DNA of 64,000 nt from Agelas oroides (taxonomy: Eukaryota; Porifera; Demospongiae; Agelasida; Agelasidae), in NCBI GenBank assembly GCA_949130485.1, contig OX422196.1, positions 3,206,889 through 3,270,888 of the forward strand, given 5' to 3'. A program made the position numbers and the translations under genes. The notes below the pieces were generated by a model. The model saw only the letters and a program-made list of their open reading frames with translations. It was not told the DNA's origin and made no database searches. Shown here one piece after another: positions 54,501-64,000 of this stretch. Numbering within the stretch: position 1 is the stretch's first letter; each line of letters begins with the position of its first letter.

Positions 54501-57500
54501 ACAAAGAACTAAGAATCGTCATAAATTCAAATGCTTCCAAGTGAAATTGTAAATCCAAAAATCAAACTTCTTTATCTGTAGGGTTTAAAAGCCCAAGCAA
54601 AGTCTCCTAAAACCCAAATGCAAAGCACATGAGTTTAATGAGGCTTTGCACGCGAGCTTATAAATCCCGCACTCACTTCATGTGGACTACTAGTGGTTCA
54701 CCGAGAAATTCTCCATAGACTGCACCACAGAGTATTGAGTCGTAAGACCCCATTACAGGTACAGTTTGATGGTGAGTAGCTATAGTCTTAAATTGGTTTA
54801 AACCACAGCATCTATGGAGCTGAACAACCACCAGTTTCTGTGGCTGCCTCCTCTAGTGCAGAAGTTTTTGAATGAAGCCATGCACAGTTGACTCAGTGCT
54901 ACTAGCTGCACTAGAGCAGTTCGAATACCAAGCTACCAATAGGCTCCTACTTGCTGCATTGGAGGAATATGAAGACTCAGGCACAGGCACAACACAAAAG
55001 GAGGATGTTAAGAAGACACCAGCCAAAATGCTATGATCAACTCGAAGTAAATATTGTATGCATACTATACGCATTTTTGTTGTAAATGACTATATAACAA
55101 GCAAATTTGAAATGTGAAAGTTAAAAATAAAAATTGAATATCAGTGGCTAGTGTTCTAAGTCATATAACCCACCTAGCTACGAAGTACTTGGTGGTTGAA
55201 ACACTAGCTGGCAACTTAACACTAGCTGGCAAATTTAGAACACTAGCTGGCAAGTACCAGCTAGTGTTTTAACCATCAAGACTAGTATACCTCGTATCTA
55301 GGTTATATGACTAGCAACTGACTAGATTACAAAACTACTTCAGATACGGTCTAAATGGAAGTAGAAACTGCTGCACTTGCAAACTACATGTGCTCAGTGT
55401 GGAGTCCTCACATACACTTTCATTTACAGCAGCTCTAGCAATACATACCTACTTCTCCTGGAAACATATACATCCCCTCTCTATGTTTTGTGCTATACCA
55501 CCTGACTTTGGCTGTTGCCATCCGAAGTTCATCTTTCACGGTAAGCTAGATCTAAACACATGCTCAGTTGAGCTTCCGAGGGGCGTACTTGCTATGAATA
55601 ATTATTCTAGCAAAATGGCGTATAGCACCAAGCATTAACATTGGAGTGCTTGAGAATCACTGAAGAATAGTTCGAGTTCTACGACAACAATAAGTAGTGA
55701 GTGCAATACCTGGTGGTTTTTTCCCATTTGAATCGTTGTTATAGCTTCAGCCGTTATCATGCTAGCCTGATTAGAGTGAGAGAAGAAAGAAAGTCAGAAG
55801 ATAGACGATTTGCTTGTTCTAGTGACTTGCCGGTCTGGTACTTCAGCGATGCTTTGCAGCAAAGTTAACGGTCCTGTTGCTCAAGGAAGCACTCGATGAC
55901 TGATTTGGCTTATAGAGACCATTGACTAATCCAACGTAGACATTTTGAGCATGTCATTTGTGCATTTCTTTAATGTGGCCACCATTTCTTCGGGGTCATC
56001 ACTACATATGGCGTACTACCGTACACCATGATACATGTGAAGAACACATTTCGCACTTAACCACTTGTTGCTAGATAACAGCTAATGTATATACCAGCTC
56101 AGTGGTTGATTTCACCAGTTGGCACAACCTTTGTTGTCAGTAGGACCATATCTTCATTTAACCCTCTGTCTTTCACCCTTGCTTACCACACCCTTCATAC
56201 CCATGACCTTTTCTCTTAGTCAAAGTTTGTGCTCTAATGGCCTGCCACCTATACCCGATACTTTGCACTTGGGATGCAGTTACCACCTGCACCCCAGTCA
56301 CCGTTTTCTTTCCACTTGGGGTGCAGTTATGCTTGAAAAAAAAATAGGTAGGCGCACTTTCGAGAGAGAAAAGCACCCTTAGCAATAGCTTCATTCAAAT
56401 ACAGGTGGGCTTATTGCCTATGATTATCTCTACCCCTCAGCAAATCCTTCCTCTTGGTTCACACACAGTAAATTAATTGTGGTTTTCCACTAGTCAGCTA
56501 TATCAGCAATCTGCTGTATCTTATCCAGCTGTCATTGATGTAGACGTCTGTGTGGGCTTTCCAAAGAACTAAACGCCGCCCTTGAATAGTGGCCACACAA
56601 AAACCAGCAGCAAAATAAATAGTAGCCGCAGTGTCTGATCGAAGAAATACAGTACTACAGCATAAATAGGTGGGCATACTTTCGAGAGAGAAAAGCACCC
56701 TTTGCAATAGCTTCATTCAAATACAGGTGGGCTTATTTCAAGGGTGGGCCTATTTTTGGGATGGTACTGTCTCACCACCAGCAATCTGAGAATATTCTTT
56801 GCTGGCAAAGTGTATTTCTGCAAAAGGCATCCAGCACCATCACAAAACTAGGTGACTTTATGTACAATCATACCAGTCTACACCAAGTGGTTTTGTTGAT
56901 TGTGTCACTTCCCACCTCCACCTTATTAGCAGTACCTTCTTCTGCAGGTCAGGCTGGGCCCCTGCTGCCAGCAGTCTCTCCACAATAGGAAGGTGACCTT
57001 CAAAGGATGCAGACATGAGAGCTGTCTGGCCAGTCTGGGAGGAGAGTGAAGGACAACACTGGACTATGGAAATAACCACTGTTGTCTGTTTAAACAAATA
57101 ACCATGTCTGATGGGTGAGGATTATGTATTGTGCTCATGCTGTTGACCTCAAGTGGTACATTCTTACAAGTGCTTCAATGGTAAACTGAACTCAAGTTTG
57201 AAACCTAGTAAACAACCCAAAAATGAATTACCTTTGTTTGCATATCCACATTGTACTAGGTACAAGGCAGTTTGATATCTCTGACATTGCGTATGTATGT
57301 GGGTATAATGGAGGAGGACCTACTGTCAAGTAATTACTGGTATTACCTCATCTTGAATGTCCACAGTGGCCCCTCCCTTTAGTAGTGCCTCCACCACATG
57401 CTCATGACCCTCCTGACATGCAGCCATCATTGCTGTCCAGCCATCCTGGAGTGGGACAACAACAACAGGAGCTCACTCAGAAGAATGTGAGCTAATACCC

Positions 57501-60500
57501 ACTGGGTCTAAAACAGTGGCTCTTTGCTTCACAGAAATGTGCACCACAGATCGAGACAAAACTTCTCACACAATGGAAAATGGATGCACAGTCTGTGGTT
57601 CTAAACAGAGATGATTGAGCAAATTCTAGGTTGGATGATTGAGCAAATGAGAGAATACAGTAATCAGATACGTGAGTAAACACTGAAGTTACATGCTGCA
57701 CTCAGTGACCTGCATTTTCTTCCTAGTTAGGTAGTCTGAGAACAGCTTAGCTGTGGTGATATACTGATGAAATGCAATGTTAGTTGAACCAGAGTCACAT
57801 CCCATTATTGACAAAACCAGGTGGCTCTTTGCTTACATACTAATCTACACCAAGTAGTTTTGTTGATTGTGTCACTTCCCACCCCCACTGAACTAGCAGT
57901 ACGTACCTTCTTCTGCAGGTCAGGCTGGGCCCCTGCTGCCAGCAGTCTCTCCACAATAGGAAGGTGACCTCCAAAGGATGCAGCTATGAGAGCTGTGCAG
58001 CCAGTCTGGGAGGAGAGTGAAGGACAACACTGGGCCATGGAAATAACCACTGTAGCCTGTTTAACCCTTTAACCACCGGTGACACATTTTGGCATCGTCT
58101 GACTTTGGCCGCATGTTATCAGTTGGCGCAATCTGTTTTGAAGATAGGTTTTGTGCTAGCAAAAAAGGTGGGATAGGGGGAGGTGGGTGGGCATATTCAA
58201 GACATGCTGTGCACATGGCCGCTGCCTTGGCTGGCTGTAGAACAGCCTTGGTCGGCACTGGCTGGACCATTTCTCACCTTGTTAGCACAAGTGAGCGCAG
58301 AAACTACTCCTCTCCCCTTGTAGGGGCACCATTTCCAGATCTGTAGGCAGTTTTTAGTCAGGCAGAGGGTTCTCTGGTTGTAGACCCCTGACCATTGAAA
58401 GCTTGCTAATGAGTGGGTGTGGTTAGGGTCATGAACCCCCAGAGAATGTGAAGAGCCTTTGGCTCAAGTTTCCAGCACTAAGCAGAAGTGAAAATATGGA
58501 CCAAAGAAGGTATCCATAGCCTAAAAAGACCTCCAGTAAATAGCCTATGGTGGTTAAAGAAATAATCATGTCTGATGGGTGAGGATAGGTTACCACTGTA
58601 TTGTGCTCATAATGGTGTTGTTGCTATGGCAACATGAGCTATAGCAGGAATTCCAACCCAAGTAGTACTTAGGTTTGAAAACTAGATTTTCAAAGCAAAA
58701 CAATCCAACAAGACTGGAAAACTACGAGAGGCTATCATGGAGATACTTTCGTATACAGTTCCTTTGTAGTAGTGCTTTAATTTTGTAATTCAGTACTACA
58801 GTGCTGTAACAGAGTGTAGTGGCACTTTGAAGTTCTGATGACAACTTCTGAAGTAGCATCTCTGGGATATTCTATATTCCGGACTAGGTACAAGGCAGTT
58901 TGATAACTCTAACATTACATATGTATGGATGTGGGTATAATGGAGGAGGACCAACTGTCAAGTGATGACTGGTATTACCTCATCTTGAATGTCCACAGTG
59001 GCCCCTCCCTTTAATAGTGCCTCCACCACATGCTCATGACCCTCCTGACATGCATACATCATTGCTGTCCAGCCATTCTGGAGTGGGTCAATAACAACAG
59101 GAGCTCACTCAGATGAAGAGCATGAACTAATACCCACTGGATCTAAAACAGTGGCTCGTTGCTCCATGAAAATCTGTACCACAGAATCACCCTGTTACTT
59201 CCACCAACAGCTGAGAGTAACTGTTAGCAATCACAGTGACTATAATGACTTTAAAAACAAAACTTCTCACACAATGGAGGCTGAGAGTACATATTGGGTA
59301 TGTGGAGGAGGACCTACTGTCAAGTGATGACTGGTACTACCTTTGTTTGAATGTCCACAGTGGCCCCTCCCTTTAGTAGTGCCTCCACCACATGCTCATG
59401 ACCCTCCTGACATGCAAACATCGTTGCTGTCAAGCCATCCTGGAGTGGGACAACAACAGGAGCTCACTTAGTTGAAGAACGTGACCTAATAGTGGCTAAT
59501 ACTCTCTGGATCTAAAACAGTGGCTCATTGCTTCACAGAAACGTGCACCGTAGAATCATCCTGTTATTTCCACAGTTAGCTGAGAGAAACTGTTAGCAAT
59601 TAGTATAATTTTGAAAACAAACTTCTCACACAGTAGATATTAGATGCACAATCTGTGGTTCTAAACAAAGATGATTGAGCAAATGAGATAATACAGTAAC
59701 CAGATACGTGAGTAAACACTGAAGTTACATGCTATATACACTCAGTGACCTGCATTTTCTTCCTAGTTAGGTAGTCTGAGAACAGCTTAGCTGTGGTGAT
59801 AAGCATGTCCTTACTGGTAAAAATGCACTATAAGACACTGGACTATGATAACGTGTTTAACATCTTCAGTGTAGGCCCTGGATTGTCAAGGAGGGGAAAA
59901 TGGTGAATGTTACAGATTGTCAGAGAGGTGGATGTTGGTATGCATTGTACATCAATTGAGGGTGTCTGGGGGGAATACCTAAATTAAATTTTACACCTTC
60001 AGGAATCACTTCTTTAAGTACATTGTACTATCTATGAATGGACCTGGCATTCACTGGAGCTGATATGGTATCTTGTGAGTCATTTCACTTGAAATTTCCT
60101 GTCAGTGTGACCTGTTTACACAAAATAACTGTGTCTGATGATCAGTTACAATTTTGTTCCCTCCCTTTTGTCTCGTAATCTCCTGAAAATACGACCACGG
60201 GTGATGAACTTAAGTGGCGCCTCAAAGAGGCGGGCGTGCGTATTTTAGAGAGTTGATATTTTTATTGCCAGATGCCACCCTTGAATAGTAGACACACAAT
60301 CAGAAGCTTTGAGCAAAATAAATACCACCCTCGAATAGTAGCCGTGGTTAGTGTATGCGGCACATGTACACGTGTGCGAACAGTTACTGATGACGGTCAC
60401 CAAGCTAGCATTGGGTCTGTTCATATTGTATAACTCATTTCCACGCTGACAATAGGACTGAGAGGCTGCGTGTACTACTGACGGCGTCTAACAGTTGTCA

Positions 60501-61221
60501 CTGTATCACCCGGTTGTACAGCAGATTGCAAAAGTCTTGCAACAAGCTGAGCAGTGGAAAACCACTTTTGATTTGCCACATATGAATGTGATTATCTCTA
60601 CCCCTCGTAGACCCTTCCTCTTGATTCATACACAGTAAATTAATTGTGGTTTCCCACTAGTCCGCTATACTTGTTGTAAAACTTCTGCAATCTGCTGTAT
60701 CTTATCCAGCTGTCATTGACGTAGACGTCTATGTGGGCTTTCTAAAAAAAAAATGCCGCCCTTGAATAGTGGCCACACAAAAACCTGCAGTGAAATAAAT
60801 AGTAGCCGCAGTGTCTGATCGAAGAAATACAGTACTACAGCATAAATAGGTGGGCATACTTTCGAGAGAGAAAAGCACCCTTTGCAATAGCTTCATTCAA
60901 ATACAGGTGGGCTTATTTCAAGGGTGGTCCTATATTTGGGAGATTATGGTACTGTCTCACCACCAGCAATCTGAGAACATTCTTTGCTGGCAAAGTGTGC
61001 TTCAAATTATGCAAGAGGCATCCGGTACCATCTCAAAACTAGGTGACTCTAAGTACATACTAGTCTATACCAAGTGATTTTGTTGATTGCACCACTCCCC
61101 ACCTCCACTGACATAGCAGTACCTTCTTCTGCAGGTCGGGTTGGGCCCTTGCTGCCAGCAGTCTCTCCACAATAGGAAGGTGACCTCTAAAGGATGCAGA
61201 CATGAGAGCTGTCTGGCCAGT
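42307..61221 (-). CDS. Ankyrin-repeat gene, 3' portion (12 repeat exons plus terminal exon)
   Basis: Thirteen exons on the minus strand, all joined in phase 0 by GT/AG: 61221-61123, 59439-59341, 59077-58979, 58005-57907, 57445-57347, 57034-56936, 47637-47539, 45687-45589, 45150-45052, 44371-44273, 43531-43430, 42997-42899 and 42537-42307. Eleven repeat exons are exactly 99 bp (33 codons, one ankyrin repeat) and one is 102 bp. Together they give 473 residues in the window. Ankyrin signatures such as GxTALMxA and EGHxxVVExLL are clear. The final 76 residues are acidic with an amphipathic segment (LLGMLLRALVLKL). The first exon and start codon were not recognised and may lie beyond 64000. Ankyrin solenoids bind proteins; no more specific role is visible. 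A 9.3 kb intron (47638-56935) is full of transposons. Confidence 0.88.
42899..42997 (-). CDS. Degenerate ankyrin exon
   Basis: RGMTAADMASISEQPDVYQEL... ending FSTIMQ. The first helix is recognisable, while the second helix has drifted from consensus, as is common for a capping repeat. Confidence 0.78.
43430..43531 (-). CDS. Ankyrin exon (34 codons)
   Basis: QTGHTALMLAAKAGHLNIVKKL... ending LDIINK. It is one codon longer than the others because the CTACAG acceptor precedes an extra CAA; still phase 0. Confidence 0.87.
44273..44371 (-). CDS. Ankyrin exon
   Basis: DGVTPLMLACDEGNIEMVDLL... ending ADPNLQQP; donor GTCAGT. Confidence 0.87.
45052..45150 (-). CDS. Ankyrin exon
   Basis: DGQTPLLIATRKGSRMIIAAL... 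ending NSNFMLQ; acceptor TTTGCAG, donor GTGCAG (weak). Confidence 0.84.
45589..45687 (-). CDS. Ankyrin exon
   Basis: NGETALTFACKKDDLRSVELL... with ADPNHITM at the end; GTGAGT donor. Confidence 0.87.
47539..47637 (-). CDS. Ankyrin exon
   Basis: DDITALMIAVHRGHSYIVEVL... ending DINLQNK, with a GTGGGT donor. It is separated from the A/B exon cluster by a 9.3 kb intron. Confidence 0.85.
49497..49690. repeat. Ankyrin-intron repeat block in the 9.3 kb intron
   Basis: Contains TAACCATGTATGGTTGG-like start, CTATGGCAACATGGAGATATGACAG, and CAAGTGGTACATTCTTACAA. The same block recurs near 47760-47830, 57085-57210, 58555-58690 and 61270-61440, usually just 3' (plus-strand sense) of an ankyrin exon. This copy has no ankyrin exon next to it, so it may mark a lost one. 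Confidence 0.7.
49886..50573. mobile_element. pogo/Tigger-like non-autonomous element
   Basis: Left end CAGTATAAAACCTCTAAC, right end GGAGGTTTTACTG, flanked by TA (49884-49885 and 50574-50575). Sub-terminal repeats of CCTCCGA-AAGCGGACA appear on both sides. This end style and the TA duplication fit Tc1/mariner, pogo branch. No transposase frame was found in the 688 bp. Confidence 0.8.
51437..51664. repeat. Direct repeat, copy 1
   Basis: About 225 bp matching 54192-54420, including TTAGCTCTCAG, TTACTGCTTCCAGCTGTACT, AAACGCTAAAATAGTAGGTA and CTTTCTACTTGGGGTGTAAT. Similar orientation. Confidence 0.85.
52494..53107. mobile_element. 614 bp MITE with 9 bp target duplication (nested)
   Basis: Starts TAGCCTCGTCCCCAGGC and ends GGGAACGAGGCTA, flanked by perfect CAAATGGGG (52485-52493 and 53108-53116). 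The interior shares ATGCAGAATGAAACCAC with the presenilin intron 9 MITE. Confidence 0.9.
53140..53235. repeat. Degenerate TTAGGG-like tract
   Basis: Scattered TAGGGTTAGG, AGGGTTAGC, TTAGGGTTAGGCTTAGGC within 96 bp, inside the right part of the TIR element. They resemble the animal telomere repeat but are interrupted. Confidence 0.55.
54192..54420. repeat. Direct repeat, copy 2
   Basis: Partner of 51437-51664, about 2.5 kb away, with substitutions and small indels. Its CTTTC-CTTGGGGTG tail recurs near 56308. LTRs of one element are not supported, since no TG...CA ends or internal genes are seen. Confidence 0.8.
55159..55312. repeat. 154 bp imperfect inverted repeat
   Basis: AGTCATATAACC at 55159-55170 is inverted at 55301-55312. 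The inner arms (CTAGCTACGA, GGTTGAAACACTAGCTGG) are inverted around a centre of three to four tandem AACACTAGCTGGCAA units. Possibly a small MITE. Confidence 0.7.
56343..56737. repeat. Direct repeats (about 73 bp) 322 bp apart
   Basis: Copies at 56343-56415 and 56663-56737 share CACTTTCGAGAGAGAAAAG or close variants and GCTTCATTCAAATACAGGTG. A third copy lies at 60843-60917 in the duplicated block. Confidence 0.8.
56427..57200. repeat. Segmental duplication with ankyrin exon A, copy 1
   Basis: From ATTATCTCTACCCCTC through the type A exon to the CAAGTGGTACATTC block; it matches 60589-61420 nearly base for base over long stretches. Confidence 0.85.
56936..57034 (-). CDS. Ankyrin exon type A (first copy)
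   Basis: TGQTALMSASFEGHLPIVERL... ending AQPDLQKK. It keeps the consensus EGH and AAGA loop residues. It lies in the block duplicated at 60589-61420. Confidence 0.88.
57347..57445 (-). CDS. Ankyrin exon type B (first copy)
   Basis: DGWTAMMAACQEGHEHVVEAL... ending VDIQDE, with a GTAATA donor. Confidence 0.87.
57907..58005 (-). CDS. Ankyrin exon type A (second copy)
   Basis: TGCTALIAASFGGHLPIVERL... ending AQPDLQKK, with a GTACGT donor. Confidence 0.87.
58620..58633. promoter_or_regulatory. X-box-like motif in repeated intron block
   Basis: GTTGCTATGGCAAC is a near-perfect RFX-type X-box (GTNRCC/T..RGNAAC). The same 14 bases occur at 61336-61349, with a decayed form at about 49556. Binding is speculative. 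Confidence 0.35.
58979..59077 (-). CDS. Ankyrin exon type B (second copy)
   Basis: NGWTAMMYACQEGHEHVVEAL... ending VDIQDE. Nearly identical to 57347-57445, and so are the flanking intron bases. Confidence 0.87.
59341..59439 (-). CDS. Ankyrin exon type B (third copy)
   Basis: DGLTATMFACQEGHEHVVEAL... ending VDIQTK. It differs from the other B exons at the ends only, where the beta-hairpin loop contacts ligands. Confidence 0.85.
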
Positions 61222-61420
61222 CTGGGAGGAGAGTGAAGGACAACAGACACTGAAATAACCACTGTTGCCAGTTTAAACAAATAATGTCTGATGGGTGAGG
61301 ATAGGTTATCATTGTATTGTGCTAAGAATGGTGTTGTTGCTATGGCAACATGGAGATATGACAGGAATTCTACCTCAAGTGGTACATTCTTACAAGTGCT
61401 TCAATGAACTCCCGTTTGAA
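60589..61420. repeat. Segmental duplication with ankyrin exon A, copy 2
   Basis: Partner of 56427-57200. Shared bases run from the transposon-like upstream repeats across exon 61123-61221 into the X-box-like block, so the exon was copied with its introns. Confidence 0.85.
61123..61221 (-). CDS. Ankyrin exon type A (most 5' seen)
   Basis: TGQTALMSASFRGHLPIVERL... ending AQPDLQKK. Compared with the two other type A exons it has Gly-to-Arg changes at two positions, including AAGAQ to AARAQ in the loop. It lies in the duplicated block 60589-61420. Confidence 0.85.
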
Positions 61421-64000
61421 AGTTAGATTTTCAATGCAAAACAAACAAACAAGAGTGGAAAAGTACAAGAGGCTGTCATGATGGTACTGTTATACAGTAG
61501 TGCCTTTTGGCTGACTACAGAAACAGTTCAATGATTAATTCTCACTGTTTCAGTATTACAGTGCTGCAGTGCTGTAACAGAGTGTACTGGCACTTTCAAA
61601 TCCTGATGTGAACTACTTTCAAATCCAGATGTAGCGTCTCCAGGATGCGAGTTTCTATCTGACGCACCCTTTTCGAACTTAGTCTCTGCACCGAAGTTTA
61701 TGCAGCGCATGTGTGAATGGGTGGAGTTGTACCCATGAACCCTATCTTCATACAGGCATCAAGTAAGGTGAGCTATAGCTACTAATAGTAATGTTAAGTT
61801 ACCCACAGTGACTGAACTAGTGTCGTGGTTGATAAAAGCAATTGCTTAGTCAACCACCAGAGGAGGTAGGAAGCTAGTAATTAGCGACGCGCGCGATCAC
61901 GCGAAGGTAGCAATTAGTGCTATGTGAATGACGTAATCATACGAGTAAAAGGTGAAATCGATTTACACTACTGCGCCCTCGCTTGTTTGAAACAAAACTC
62001 GCTCAGTGGATACTGCTAGGTGAGCGCTAGATCAACCGCTATGGCATTTTATGACACGCAAAATCTTTCACGGGGATTCCCAAGGAAACACTCAAATGCT
62101 TTGCGTATAAGGAAGAGCTATAGTGGTCGATCTAGAGCTCACCTGGCAGCATCCACTGAGCGAGTTTTGTTTCAAACAAGCAAGGGCGCCGTAGTGTAAA
62201 TCGATTTCACCTTTTACTATGGGGCTCAATGGCAGCCTGTATGATTACGTCATTCACGTAGCACTAATTGCTACATTCGCGCGCGTCGCTAATTACTAGC
62301 TTCCTACCTCCTCTGGTCAACCACTGTGCTCTAAACATTCTTTATGTGTGAAGGGGTGGTTATTCAGCGTCACTGTAGCTAGTCACAGCAAAGACAAAGG
62401 TCGAAAGGTTTGATCATTTGGGTACTTGAGTGAGTTTGATCTCCCTGCAAATGAGAGCTTGACCGTTTGACAGTACGAAATTAACCTATTGGCCCATTGA
62501 CCTTGAACATAGCCAAATTTCCATATCTTCATTGTCTCAAGTATAGATTCATTGATATGCAAATACAGTGGGATAAAGCCTGAGAGATCTCATTACATGC
62601 AGTAATTTCATGTAAGATTAGACAGACAGAAGGTAGACACACAGAAGGCCCTGCTCAATGAACAACCTTGAGACCCTTCCGGCTTGTAAATTGTATGTCT
62701 GTTCAAAGGCCAAACATTTGCAAGGGAGTGTCAAGGCATGTAATTTGGTGCACTTGGGACTGATCAACACAAAGCATAAGGATGAATTGTAATGATTGAA
62801 TACTGCCCCTTGTGTGATTACATTCTGTCTACCTAATGTTACATGACATCACTGCATGTGACGAGATCTCCCACGCCTTCTTCCTGTGTATATGCATATA
62901 AGTAGGTAGTGGTAAATTTCTGGAGGTGGCAAAGGTCTGGGATGAGGCTACCACTGTGGCTACTTGATAGTTTAAAGTCTGTACACAAGTCCAGGCTGGG
63001 AGATTTTACCACATGAGAGATGTCAGTGTCTACCTAGGCCGACAGGAGGGGTGTGGAGAATCCTTGTGCCTTCCTGATAAAATCTCCCAGGCCACAGTCC
63101 TCTGTAAAGTTACCCAAAGGCGGAAAATTCTGAGAAAAAAGGTAGTGTAATGGCATGCATTCTCAGTTTGTCTTCCAGATGAAATTGTGTCCACTTCACT
63201 GGGAAAACTGCATGTCTTATATGAATCTGTACAAGTTCCTATTGTCACACCAAACTGTAATCCTTTTCTGTTTGACTGTTGGAGACACACATGAACAATT
63301 AGACAAGAAAAGTGTTCTTCCCGTCATCGTTTGATTTCAAAGATGTGAAAACAGTTGACTGAAGTGAAAACGAATGGAGTATCAACTGCATAGCAGTTTT
63401 ATACAAACACTGCTGATACGATTTTCACAACCAAGGACATTTTCTGATCTTCAAAGTCAGACCAGGATGCCATAGTGGGAATACTGCACTCCTTATGAAC
63501 CCACTTTACTAGTTAGCACCACACCCTTCTCAAAATGAGGAAGGCTTTGGTCACACTGCAACCATCAAGCTGTCGCCACAGGAGAATGTTGCCATGACCA
63601 ATCAGAGACATGCTTTTTGTAGATACGTAGCTAGCACCCGTTCACATGGAATGGTGGCAAAACAGGTTTAGCTGTGCAGTACAATAATTGTGTTTCTTGG
63701 CAACAACTCATCAGTTGTAGTATGACCAGACTCTTTCTCTCTTTTTGAAGGGTGAGAATATTTCTAGTCTGTTTGAATAATGTAACTTACTTTAGTCACA
63801 ATAAGCATTGTGAAAAGCATGAAAGGTCAGAGATACAATATAATCTAGATTGTTTATCTATTTTGCTGGCATTTTTGGATGGCTCTAGTACATATGCAGA
63901 AATTTCACAAGCTGGTAGCCTTAGCTGGTAGCATGTACACTGGACTATATGCTATTCCTGCTAGCTTAAGGGTTTAACTCCACCAACCCATGTGTGCGCA
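61222..64000. other. Region upstream of the last recognised ankyrin exon
   Basis: I find no further ankyrin exon, start codon context or other gene. It contains the intron block at 61270-61440 and the fold-back element at 61858-62315. The ankyrin 5' end may lie here unrecognised or beyond the window. Confidence 0.5.
61858..62315. mobile_element. 458 bp fold-back element with 9 bp target duplication
   Basis: Two arms of about 200 bp are inverted copies, starting CAGAGGAGGTAGGAAGCTAG and including ATTAGCGACGCGCGCG, GTAGCAATTAGTGCTA and AAATCGATTTACACTA. Flanked by perfect GTCAACCAC (61849-61857 and 62316-62324). CAG-type ends recall hAT, but hAT duplications are 8 bp, so the superfamily is open. 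Confidence 0.88.

Overview
This window is animal nuclear DNA. It has spliced genes with GT/AG introns, a full presenilin gene, microsatellites, many short inverted-repeat transposons and a long tandem satellite. A giant GTPase-TPR-CHAT-STAND protein, an intronless F-box-like/LRR gene and an ankyrin gene built from one-repeat exons fit an early-branching animal best. A demosponge is my first guess, but this is inferred from gene style and no species marker was found.

Layout. 1-14746: a satellite of about 10-11 bp GTAGAG-based units, arranged in higher-order repeats of about 1.7 kb and about 2.94 kb. 15192-25968 (minus): a five-exon gene for a predicted 2,827-residue protein. In order it has an AIG1/TOC34-like GTPase, sparse ankyrin-like motifs, a TPR array, a CHAT protease domain with an apparently intact His/Cys pair, and an NB-ARC-like STAND module with a degenerate P-loop. 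25969-29092: intergenic, with several tiny fold-back elements. 29093-37613 (plus): presenilin in 13 exons, both catalytic aspartates and the PALP motif present. 37893-39866 (plus): a single-exon F-box-like/LRR gene starting 279 bp after the presenilin stop. 39867-42306: intergenic. 42307-61221 (minus): the 3' part of an ankyrin gene, with twelve repeat exons (eleven of 99 bp, one of 102 bp, all phase 0) plus a terminal exon; its 5' end is not recognised. 61222-64000: no coding recognised; it holds a 458 bp fold-back element.

How the genes may relate. Presenilin is the catalytic subunit of gamma-secretase and is conserved housekeeping and signalling machinery. The CHAT gene looks like a sensor/effector fusion: GTPase and STAND switch modules around a TPR-coupled cysteine protease, an architecture expected of an intracellular danger or immune receptor. 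That role is inference. The LRR and ankyrin proteins are scaffold or receptor-like with no assigned partner.

Mobile DNA is the other theme. At least seven elements share TAGYCTCG-type ends. Four have perfect 9 bp target duplications and three imperfect or shorter ones; sizes run from 34 to 614 bp. One sits exactly at the presenilin exon 5 splice donor. Other elements include a pogo/Tigger-like one (49886-50573), a TIR element carrying a nested insertion (51868-53258) and intron duplications that copied ankyrin exons. No tRNA, rRNA or CRISPR array was recognised.
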